From contig CAIYXH010000009.1 of assembly GCA_903930195.1 (NCBI GenBank), positions 1 to 12,559 of the forward strand: a DNA stretch of 12,559 nt, given 5' to 3'. Every line of letters starts with the position of its first letter. Positions within the stretch are counted from its first letter, which is position 1. A program made the translations under genes and the position numbers. Positions 1 to 4,988 of the stretch are shown here, in pieces. Source of the DNA: an uncultured Actinomycetes bacterium (GTDB lineage Bacteria > Actinomycetota > Thermoleophilia > Gaiellales > Gaiellaceae). Under the pieces are notes generated by a model. It was not told the DNA's origin and did no database searches. It worked only from the letters and a program-made list of their open reading frames with translations.

Positions 1-295
1 CGGCCCAGGCCTGGTCGCGGAAGTGGCGCTTGACCTCGCCCACGATCGTCGGGATCGCGTAGGTCTCGAGCGCGACGCCGCGCTCCAGGTCGAAGCGGTT
101 GATCGCCTTGATCAGGCCGATCGTCGCGACCTGGACGAGATCGTCGAACTGCTCGCCGCGGCCGACGTAGCGGCGGGCGATCGAGCGGACGAGCGGCAGG
201 CACTCCTCGATCAGGCGGTCGCGCGCGCCGATGTCGCCGTTCTCGTGGAAGGCGCGGAGCAGCGCCGTGCGGTCGGCTGAACGGACGTTGCTCAT
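1..295 (-). CDS. SigB/SigF-family RNA polymerase sigma factor, N-terminal part (cut by window edge)
   Basis: Alternative sigma factor of the group 3 SigB/SigF/SigG type, which directs RNA polymerase to stress promoters. Only the first 98 codons are inside the window. They cover regions 1.2 to 2.3: the helix ECLPLVRSIARRYVGRG, the core-binding segment FDDLVQVATIGLIKAINRFD (residues 50-69), then TYAIPTIVGEVKRHFRD (78-94), which is characteristic of SigB/SigF rather than of SigA. The ATG at 295 overlaps the stop of the upstream anti-sigma-like gene as ATGA (292-295), so the two are translationally coupled. A GGGGA Shine-Dalgarno lies about 7 bases upstream. It is the last visible gene of the operon made of phosphatase, STAS antagonist and anti-sigma-like protein, which is the usual company of a partner-switching sigma factor. 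Family is certain; whether to call it SigB or SigF is not decidable from this part. Confidence 0.95.
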   Translation of the reverse strand, partial: MSNVRSADRTALLRAFHENGDIGARDRLIEECLPLVRSIARRYVGRGEQFDDLVQVATIGLIKAINRFDLERGVALETYAIPTIVGEVKRHFRDQAWA

Positions 296-681
296 CCGGC
301 CGTCCCCACCGGCTCGTTGAGCCGGCGCTCGAGGCGCAGCGACGGCACGCCGTCGTGCGGCACGATCTCGGCCACCTGGACGAGCCGGCCGAGGATGCGG
401 GAGAGCGAGAGCGGCTCGGCATCGGGGCCGGTCGCGAGCGCCGCTTCGGAGACGGGCGCGATCGTGACCTCGACGCTGCGGTCGCGCACGACGAACGAGA
501 GCTCGACCGGCGCACCGGACGGCACGGCCCGCGAGAGCGAGGTCTCCACCGCCAGCTGGAGCTCCTCGAGCTGCTCGAGCGAGAGATCGGTGAGGGTGGC
601 GAGGCCGCCGACGATCAGCCGGACGGCCGGCAGCGACCGCCGGTCGTTCGTGACGGACAGCCGGAGGACGTCGTCGCTCAT
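292..681 (-). CDS. Degenerate RsbW-like anti-sigma factor (GHKL fold without ATP-binding boxes)
   Basis: A 129-residue protein with the length and layout of an RsbW/SpoIIAB anti-sigma factor, placed directly before the sigma gene with an ATGA overlap. The alpha/beta pattern of the GHKL fold can be followed from the first helix to the closing strand SLRLERRL. The ATP-binding boxes are gone: where the N-box normally reads AVxEAxxNAV, it reads AVETSLSRAV (residues 44-53), with Glu to Thr and Asn to Arg. No DxGxG G1 box is present, and the G2 glycines are replaced by LSLSRILGRLV. I infer that it may still bind sigma or the antagonist but is unlikely to be a kinase. I chose ATG 681, which has GAGAG 4 bases upstream and overlaps the stop of a short leader ORF. 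A GTG at 702 would add 7 residues but has no ribosome binding site. Confidence 0.8.
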   Translation of the reverse strand: MSDDVLRLSVTNDRRSLPAVRLIVGGLATLTDLSLEQLEELQLAVETSLSRAVPSGAPVELSFVVRDRSVEVTIAPVSEAALATGPDAEPLSLSRILGRLVQVAEIVPHDGVPSLRLERRLNEPVGTAG

Positions 682-731
682 GCCGCTCTCACGAGCGCGC
701 ACAGCGATGTCCGGATCAGCGCAGCCTGCAT
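678..731 (-). CDS. Putative 17-residue leader peptide coupled to the anti-sigma-like gene
   Basis: A tiny reading frame, MQAALIRTSLCALVRAA, preceded by a strong Shine-Dalgarno GAGGGAG (737-743) only 5 bases from its ATG. Its TGA overlaps the ATG of the anti-sigma-like gene as ATGA at 678-681, the same junction used between that gene and the sigma gene. This arrangement suggests a leader peptide that brings ribosomes to the anti-sigma start. It is too short for any codon-usage test, has no recognised homologue, and could be coincidental. Evidence is positional only. Confidence 0.4.
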   Translation of the reverse strand: MQAALIRTSLCALVRAA

Positions 732-754
732 TCGATCTCCCTCGTAGCCCTCAT
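716..754 (-). other. Possible 12-residue leaderless ORF overlapping the leader peptide
   Basis: A short frame starting ATG at 754 (MRATREIECRLR) lies exactly 7 bases after the GGGGAA of the proposed SigB-like promoter, so transcripts from that promoter could begin at this ATG. It overlaps the 17-residue leader frame in another phase. It may only mark the transcription start. I give it little weight as a gene. Confidence 0.15.
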
Positions 755-761
755 CGCGTCC

Positions 762-786
762 TTCCCCGACGGGATGCCGGCGAAAC
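762..786 (-). promoter_or_regulatory. Candidate SigB/SigF-type promoter upstream of anti-sigma and sigma genes
   Basis: On the minus strand, GTTTCG (781-786) and GGGGAA (762-767) are separated by 13 bases. This compares with the SigB consensus GTTTAA-N12-15-GGGTAT, or GTTT-N15-17-GGGTA in SigF terms. The element starts inside the stop region of the STAS antagonist gene and would drive the leader ORF, the anti-sigma-like gene and the sigma gene. That is the autoregulation expected of partner-switching sigma loci. It matches 4 of 6 bases in each hexamer, with the invariant GTTT and GGG kept. Confidence 0.4.
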
Positions 787-787
787 G

Positions 788-1135
788 TCAGGCCTGTGCG
801 TCGCCGAGCGAGTCGACGACGCTGAGATCGGCGGTCAGATGCGTGATCTCGAAGACGCGGCGGACGGCCCGGTCAAGCGGGCTGACGACCCGCAGCTCGA
901 CGTTGCGTGCCGCGAGCGAGCGCTTCGCGACGACGAGGGTGTTCAGCGCCGAGGAGTCGAGAAAGCTCACCTCGGAGAGGTCGACGATCACGCGCGTCGT
1001 GACCTCGCTCGTTCCCTCGATCGCCTGGCCGAGCGCCGGCGCCGTCGCCATGTCGACCTCGCCCGACGCCGTGACGGTGAGCACACCGGCCGCGTGAGTT
1101 GAGTGGAGCTCGAAAGGCGGAGGCGGCGTTGTCAT
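788..1135 (-). CDS. STAS-domain anti-sigma factor antagonist (RsbV/SpoIIAA-like)
   Basis: A single STAS-domain protein of 115 residues from ATG 1135. It shows the family signature: the strand GVLTVTASGEVDMATAPAL, the strand VIVDLSEVSFLD, and the phosphorylation loop DSSAL, where the second Ser (residue 62) corresponds to the phosphorylated Ser of SpoIIAA. In the known mechanism the unphosphorylated antagonist binds the anti-sigma factor and releases sigma; a PP2C phosphatase restores it and a GHKL kinase inactivates it. The phosphatase gene lies just upstream on the same strand, ending at 1204. An alternative GTG start at 1153 adds 6 residues. Neither start has a convincing ribosome binding site. 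A TAGCTT (1169-1174) might serve as a -10 element giving a short leader to the GTG. Confidence 0.92.
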   Translation of the reverse strand: MTTPPPPFELHSTHAAGVLTVTASGEVDMATAPALGQAIEGTSEVTTRVIVDLSEVSFLDSSALNTLVVAKRSLAARNVELRVVSPLDRAVRRVFEITHLTADLSVVDSLGDAQA

Positions 1136-1203
1136 CGTTCGGGGCAACTGCACAAGACTTGCGCAGCCAAGCTAGCACGAAGGTCGACCATCCTCGCCGT
1201 TCC

Positions 1204-2970
1204 TTACGCCCCGGTGAGGGTCGCGGGCTCGGTCGGCACGGGAACGCCGCGGCGACGCTTGAGCGTGACGTTCGTCCCGCGCTCCGTGCGGTCGATCTCG
1301 ACCTCGTGCATCAGGCTCTCCATCAGGAGGATGCCGCGCCCGCGCTCGTCGTTCGCGACCGGCTCGCGCCAGGCGCCCTGGTCGGAGACCTCGATGCGCA
1401 GCAGCTCCTCGTCGACGCTCAGCGAGAGGCGGAAGGTACCGCCGCCGGCGCCGTAGGCGTGCTCGATCGCGTTGTTGCAGGCCTCGCTCACGGCGACGAC
1501 GACGTCGGCCGATTCGTCGCCGGCCGTCCCGATCCGCGCAAGCCACGCGCGCAGCCGGCGGCGCAGCTCGGGCAGCCCGCCCGGATCGGCCGGCAGCTCG
1601 ACGCTGAAGGTGACGGTGGCGTCGAGCACGGCGAGAAGCAGGGCGACGTCGTCCATCGGCGCGCCGATCTCGGTGCCCACGGCCCGCAGCACCTCGTCGG
1701 AGGTGATCCCCGGATGCTCGGAGAGAAGCTTCCCGAGGAGCGTGATGCCGTCCTCGATGTTCTCGCCGCGGCGCTCGACAAGCCCGTCGGTGTAGAGCGC
1801 GAGCCGCGCCTGCTGGGGGAGGACGACCCGTGCCTCGACGACGTCATCCGGCGTGGCGACGCCGAACGGCGGTGACGAGGCGGCGTCGAGCCGCTGGATC
1901 TCGCCCGATTCGCGGTCGACGAGGAGCGGCGGCGGATGCCCGGCGCAGGCGTAGGTCAGCTCGCCGGCGAGCGGGTCGATGCTGACGCACGCGGCGGTGA
2001 TCATTTCCTCGTCGTTCACGTGCCGGAGCATCCGGCGCATCAAGTCGGCCGGCGAGACGCAGTCGTAGGCGTACGCGCGGAAGACGCTGCGCTGGCGGCC
2101 CATGATCGTCGCAGCCGCGACGCCCTTGCCGCTGACGTCGCCGACGCAGAGCTGGATGAAGCCGTCCGCCCGGACAACGGCGTCGTACCAGTCGCCGCCC
2201 ACCTCGACGTCGTCGCTCCCGGCGAGATACTCGCCTTCGAGCCTGACGCCCGGCAGGCCGGGGAGCCGGTCGGGCAGGAGACTCTGCTGCAGGCGGCGCG
2301 CGAGCTCGTGCTCGTGCTCGGCGATCCGCGCGCGCCCGAGCGCGCCGACAGCCTGGTCGGCGAAGCCCGCGAGCAGCTCCCACTCCGTCGGCGCGAGCCG
2401 GTGGCGGCTCGTGAGCAAGGTGATGCTGCCGACGGGCGGCTCTCCCGGCGGGCCGGGGATCGGAACCGAATGCGCGTCGCGCAGGCGGCGCCCGGAGTCG
2501 ACGTAGAGCGCCCGGAGCGTCGGCTCGTCCTCGAGCGAACGGCTCGCGCGCTCGCCCCGGCCGAGCCGCGCGATCTCCGCGACGACGAGATCGAGGTCGC
2601 GGCTGCGCGGGAGGCTCGCGGTGCGGATCTCGTCGCCCGCCTCGGAGTCGACCGCGACGACGGGGACGGCATCGGGAATGGCCGAGCGGAGCGATTCGAG
2701 GGCGGCGTCGGCCACCTCGCCGGGCGTGGCGGCGATGGCGAGCGCGCGGGTGAGGCGGGCCCAGGAGTGTGCGAGCGAGGCCTGGATGTCGGTCTCGCGG
2801 CGCGAGCGGAGCACGACGTAGGCGAGGATCGCCGCCACGAAGAGCAGGGCGCCGCCGACCGAGACCAGGGTGAGCAGGAGCGAGCGCCGCGCCTGGGCGT
2901 AGACCGTCGAGGACGGCTGGTCGATCGCGATCGTCCACTGCGGGAGCGACGAGCGCGAGACCGCGATCAC
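1204..2970 (-). CDS. Downstream piece of the sensor phosphatase: TM2, GAF, PP2C, GHKL (588 codons)
   Basis: This is the open part after the in-frame TAG, beginning at a GTG in the last part of the sensor domain. It would give a protein anchored by one membrane segment (residues 31-54) with all cytoplasmic domains complete: the PP2C metal-binding acidic residues in GGDWYD (258-263), D278, D395 and D440-D441, and GHKL N-box residues E496 and N500. The region between the TAG and this GTG (2971-3168) continues the Cache domain without stops, so the GTG is probably not the original start. No Shine-Dalgarno precedes it. If it is used as a restart, the product would be a phosphatase-kinase without its sensor. 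Confidence 0.6.
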   Translation of the reverse strand: MIAVSRSSLPQWTIAIDQPSSTVYAQARRSLLLTLVSVGGALLFVAAILAYVVLRSRRETDIQASLAHSWARLTRALAIAATPGEVADAALESLRSAIPDAVPVVAVDSEAGDEIRTASLPRSRDLDLVVAEIARLGRGERASRSLEDEPTLRALYVDSGRRLRDAHSVPIPGPPGEPPVGSITLLTSRHRLAPTEWELLAGFADQAVGALGRARIAEHEHELARRLQQSLLPDRLPGLPGVRLEGEYLAGSDDVEVGGDWYDAVVRADGFIQLCVGDVSGKGVAAATIMGRQRSVFRAYAYDCVSPADLMRRMLRHVNDEEMITAACVSIDPLAGELTYACAGHPPPLLVDRESGEIQRLDAASSPPFGVATPDDVVEARVVLPQQARLALYTDGLVERRGENIEDGITLLGKLLSEHPGITSDEVLRAVGTEIGAPMDDVALLLAVLDATVTFSVELPADPGGLPELRRRLRAWLARIGTAGDESADVVVAVSEACNNAIEHAYGAGGGTFRLSLSVDEELLRIEVSDQGAWREPVANDERGRGILLMESLMHEVEIDRTERGTNVTLKRRRGVPVPTEPATLTGA

Positions 2971-3168
2971 GCGCCCGCCGGAGCCGTCGAAGCCGGCGCC
3001 GGCGATGTCGCCGCTCGCGGACTTCTCCGTCCGGTGGAGCAGCGCGAGGTTCGAGACCTTCTGCAGGTTGGCGAGCAGCAGCTGGCCGTCCCGGTCGACG
3101 ACGGTGAGCCCCTCGAAGCCGAGATCGGAGCTCTGCGCCGACGAGCTCGAGGTTCCGCCGAGCTCGAT

Positions 3169-3798
3169 CTACCCGATCAGGACGCCGGAGCGGTGGCCGT
3201 TCGCCGCGCTCGTCGGGACGGCCACGACGACCACCGGCTTGCGCGTCCGCCGTCCGACGATGCCGGCGCTGATGTAGGGCTTGCCGGTCGTCATGACGCG
3301 TTTGAAGTAGTCGCGGTCGACAACGGACGTGGCCGCCGAGCCGGCAGTCGAGCTCGCGCGGACGTGCCCGGAGGCGTCGATCCAGGCGATGTCGCCGCTG
3401 AAGGAGGCGCCACCCGCCTTGTGGACGCGGGCGAGGTACGGCTCGATCGCAGCCGGCTCCCCGCTCACGACGGTCGGCGACGCGGCGATCGACTCGAGCA
3501 GGGCCACGTCGCCCTGGAAGTAGGTGTTCACGACCCCGCCGACGAGGAGCACGCGCGCGTTCAGGTCGCTGAGCGCGCGATGCCGGTTGCCGTCGTACTG
3601 GCGGACGGCGAGGATCGTCGAGAGCGTCGCCAGCAGGACGATCGCGATGCCTGCGCCGGCGATGAGCCGGCGGCGAAAGGTCGACGGGCTGACGCGGATC
3701 AGCCGGTCGATCGGCCCGACGCGGTCGTCCTCGCCGGAGGGGAACCGCAGCCGCCGGCCGCGCCACCCTCTCCGTTCCCCTGCGCGCGGTGCGCTCAT
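3169..3798 (-). CDS. Upstream piece of the sensor phosphatase: TM1 and first part of the Cache domain (209 residues)
   Basis: This product ends at the in-frame TAG. It contains a basic cytoplasmic start, one membrane helix (IAGAGIAIVLLATLSTILAV, about 46-65), and an extracytoplasmic stretch typical of dCache sensors (FQGDVALLESIAASPTV, DIAWIDASGHVRASS, VVDRDYFKRVMTTGKPYIS, VVVVAVPTS). On its own it would be a membrane-tethered half-sensor without output. It is listed because gene callers will report it separately. Confidence 0.6.
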   Translation of the reverse strand: MSAPRAGERRGWRGRRLRFPSGEDDRVGPIDRLIRVSPSTFRRRLIAGAGIAIVLLATLSTILAVRQYDGNRHRALSDLNARVLLVGGVVNTYFQGDVALLESIAASPTVVSGEPAAIEPYLARVHKAGGASFSGDIAWIDASGHVRASSTAGSAATSVVDRDYFKRVMTTGKPYISAGIVGRRTRKPVVVVAVPTSAANGHRSGVLIG

Positions 3799-3843
3799 CT
3801 CTCCGCCCTCATTCCGGTCGATCCCCTCGGCTTCCCGACCACG

Positions 3844-3860
3844 GTCGAGAGCCTATCGAC
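3844..3860. promoter_or_regulatory. Inverted repeat GTCGA-N7-TCGAC over a possible -10 for the phosphatase operon
   Basis: In the 121-base gap between the divergent phosphatase and small-protein genes, the arms GTCGA (3844-3848) and TCGAC (3856-3860) flank AGCCTA, which on the minus strand reads TAGGCT, a TANNNT-type -10. Transcription would start about 45 bases before ATG 3798. No good -35 is seen. The symmetry over the -10 makes a repressor site possible but unproven. Confidence 0.25.
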
Positions 3861-3907
3861 TGGCCCTGGAGCGAGAAACCCGGAAGGATCGCAGCCTGCG
3901 GAACGGC

Positions 3908-3913
3908 TAGGTT
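3908..3913 (+). promoter_or_regulatory. Candidate leaderless -10 (TAGGTT) for the Cys-rich small protein
   Basis: TAGGTT fits TANNNT and lies 6 bases before ATG 3920, so the transcript would begin at or next to the start codon. No Shine-Dalgarno is present in this gap, which fits leaderless translation as is common in Actinobacteria. No clear -35 element was found. Confidence 0.45.
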
Positions 3914-3919
3914 GTTCGC

Positions 3920-4255
3920 ATGGACGAGCGGGCGGTACGCAAGGCGCGAAACGAGACCTGGTTCCGCGACGTCAACGAGCGGCTCGAGCTGCACGCGGGA
4001 CTGCGCGCCGGTCCGCCCCCGACCTTCGAGATCGTCTGCGAGTGCGACCGCGAGGCGTGCACCGAGCGGATCGAGGTCGGATTCGCCGCCTACGAGCGGG
4101 TTCGCCGCGACTCGACGGCGTTCATCGTCGTCCCGGGACATGCAGATACGGAGATCGAGCACGTCGTGGCCCGGCGTGACGCCTACGAGATCGTCTCGAA
4201 GCTGGGCGCGGCAGCTGCAGTCGCCGAGCTATCGGATCCGCGAAACGGGGCATGA
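3920..4255 (+). CDS. Small conserved protein with CxCx4C motif (function unknown)
   Basis: A 111-residue protein of a family I know from many actinobacterial genomes only as conserved hypothetical. Its marks are an N-terminal helix ARNETWFRDVNERLEL, the cysteine cluster VCECDREACTERI (Cys-x-Cys-x4-Cys), a YERVR segment, FIVVPGHADTEIEHVV, and a closing YEIVSKLG. Three Cys plus the His of PGH could form a metal site; that is inference. There is no signal peptide or membrane segment, so it is probably cytosolic. The start is ATG 3920 with a TANNNT -10 immediately upstream and no ribosome binding site. It is divergent from the stress phosphatase operon and 38 bases ahead of the MerR-GHKL regulator, with which it may be co-transcribed. 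Confidence 0.85.
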   Translation: MDERAVRKARNETWFRDVNERLELHAGLRAGPPPTFEIVCECDREACTERIEVGFAAYERVRRDSTAFIVVPGHADTEIEHVVARRDAYEIVSKLGAAAAVAELSDPRNGA

Positions 4256-4267
4256 ACACCAGGTGAC

Positions 4268-4283
4268 AACCCTCGGAGGGGTT
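4268..4283 (+). promoter_or_regulatory. Small hairpin overlapping the Shine-Dalgarno of the MerR-GHKL gene
   Basis: AACCC (4268-4272) can pair with GGGTT (4279-4283) around a 6-base loop TCGGAG, extended by a T-G wobble. The paired strand contains part of the GGAGGGG Shine-Dalgarno (4275-4281) for ATG 4294. It could act as an attenuator, a translation control hairpin, or an operator for the downstream MerR protein, or have no role. The T-run after it is too short for a confident terminator. Confidence 0.25.
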
Positions 4284-4293
4284 TGCTGACGGC

Positions 4294-4911
4294 ATGACCG
4301 CCTGCATGTACGAGATCGGGGCAGTCGCGCGCGAGCTGGGTGTCTCGCCGAGCACGCTCCGGAGCTGGGAGCGCCGCTATCGCACGGTCGTCCCGACGCG
4401 CGGTGAGAACGGCCAGCGGCTCTACGACTCCGACCAGATCCGGATCCTGCGGCAGATCCTGCTGCAGATCCAACGTGGCGTCCGCGCCCGCGCCGCCCAC
4501 GACGCGGCCGGCGAGACCGGGGACGAGGCTGCGGTCATGGCGGTCGCGGAGCTGCCGCCGAGCATCGATGCGCCCGGTGCCGCCCGCCGGGCGGTGGATG
4601 CCCTGATCGCCGAGGCGGGCCAGGGTGCGGATCCCCAGTTCGCCTTCAATCTCCGCCTCGTCGCGAGCGAGCTCGTCAAGAACGCCGTCGTGCACGGCCT
4701 CGAGGGGGAGCGCATCCAGCTCGAGCTGCGTCTGCTCGCGCGCAGCGCAGAGCTGCGCGTGCGCAACGCGGGCGGCCGCTTCAGCCTGAAGAGCCTGCGC
4801 GGTCGCCGTCAGGGCGGTCGCGGCTTCGAGATCGTCGAAGCGCTCGCCGACGCCTGGACGATCGACACGGGCCCGCGCGGCACGACGGTCACCGTGCATC
4901 TCTCGGCGTAG
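4294..4911 (+). CDS. MerR-type DNA-binding domain fused to a GHKL (RsbW-like) ATPase domain
   Basis: A 205-residue fusion. Residues 5-70 are a MerR winged helix: YEIGAVARELGVSPSTLRSW, then RRYRTVVPTRGENGQRLYDS and a short helix. After a linker rich in Ala and Glu, residues 88-204 form a GHKL fold like anti-sigma kinases: N-box ASELVKNAVVHG (E126, N130 kept), a G1-like VRNAGGRF in which the usual Asp is Asn (N158), G2 GGRGFEIVEAL, and GTTVTVHL. MerR proteins normally carry an effector-sensing C-terminus; here it is an ATP- or partner-binding domain. I infer a transcription regulator tied to partner-switching signals, possibly by binding an antagonist or sigma factor of the neighbouring locus. 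GGAGGGG lies 12 bases before ATG 4294; ATG 4306 is an alternative start. Confidence 0.88.
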   Translation: MTACMYEIGAVARELGVSPSTLRSWERRYRTVVPTRGENGQRLYDSDQIRILRQILLQIQRGVRARAAHDAAGETGDEAAVMAVAELPPSIDAPGAARRAVDALIAEAGQGADPQFAFNLRLVASELVKNAVVHGLEGERIQLELRLLARSAELRVRNAGGRFSLKSLRGRRQGGRGFEIVEALADAWTIDTGPRGTTVTVHLSA

Positions 4912-4929
4912 CTGAGGCATGCCGTTGGC

Positions 4930-4954
4930 GTTCCCGTAGCGGGCTGACGCAAAC
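4930..4954 (-). promoter_or_regulatory. Weak SigB-like motif pointing back into the MerR-GHKL gene
   Basis: Minus-strand GTTTGC (4949-4954), 13 bases, GGGAAC (4930-4935). It keeps GTTT and GGG at the right spacing, but would transcribe antisense to the regulator gene. GGG is common in this genome, so chance is a real possibility. Confidence 0.15.
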
Positions 4955-4961
4955 CGCGTTC

Positions 4962-4988
4962 GTTTGAGCAGCAGGCAACGGCGGGCAT
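4962..4988 (+). promoter_or_regulatory. Candidate SigB/SigF-type promoter for topoisomerase IB
   Basis: GTTTGA (4962-4967) and GGGCAT (4983-4988) match 5 of 6 bases each of GTTTAA and GGGTAT, separated by 15 bases, or GTTT-N17-GGG. The -10 overlaps the first two bases of ATG 4987, so a transcript from here would start downstream of that ATG. In-frame GTG 4999 would then be the usable start. Confidence 0.3.

Larger units (their letters stand above)
1204..3798 (-). pseudogene. Membrane sensor phosphatase with Cache, GAF, PP2C (SpoIIE) and GHKL domains, interrupted by one in-frame TAG
   Basis: Read through a single TAG at codon 210 (3169-3171), this is one 864-codon gene in one frame with no other defect. 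The layout is: cytoplasmic start; TM1 about residues 45-64; extracellular Cache-like sensor about 65-306; TM2 about 307-330; GAF-like region about 350-490; PP2C phosphatase about 501-721 (GGDWYD, VGDVSGKG, AGHPPP, YTDGLVE, MDDVALL); GHKL kinase about 731-851 (SEACNNAIEHAY, SDQGAW, RGRG, GTNVTL). The PP2C domain should dephosphorylate the STAS antagonist encoded next. The GHKL domain looks active and could phosphorylate it. ATG 3798 has GAGGG 7 bases upstream. The TAG falls within the sensor strand VLIG-stop-IELGG, where Tyr, Gln or another residue one base away is expected. It may be a true nonsense mutation, a sequencing error, or readthrough. Typed as pseudogene because the full frame is broken. 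Confidence 0.85.

Noticed and set aside
681..702. GTG 702 as the start of the anti-sigma-like gene
   Set aside because: No ribosome binding site precedes it, whereas ATG 681 has GAGAG and an ATGA overlap with the leader ORF.
3169..3171. TAG recoded genome-wide, for example as a sense codon
   Set aside because: TAG ends etfA, folD, topoisomerase IB and the dikinase at their expected C-termini in this window, so it is a normal stop here.
3799..3919. SigB-type promoter for the phosphatase operon based on GTTTCT near 3875
   Set aside because: No GGG-rich -10 occurs at the required spacing; a TAGGCT element is a better but still weak candidate.
1936..4179. Very long open frame on the plus strand opposite the phosphatase operon
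   Set aside because: It is antisense to a gene with clear PP2C, GHKL and Cache motifs, is rich in Arg, Asp, Glu and Ala with no domain pattern, and is the usual shadow of high-GC coding sequence.
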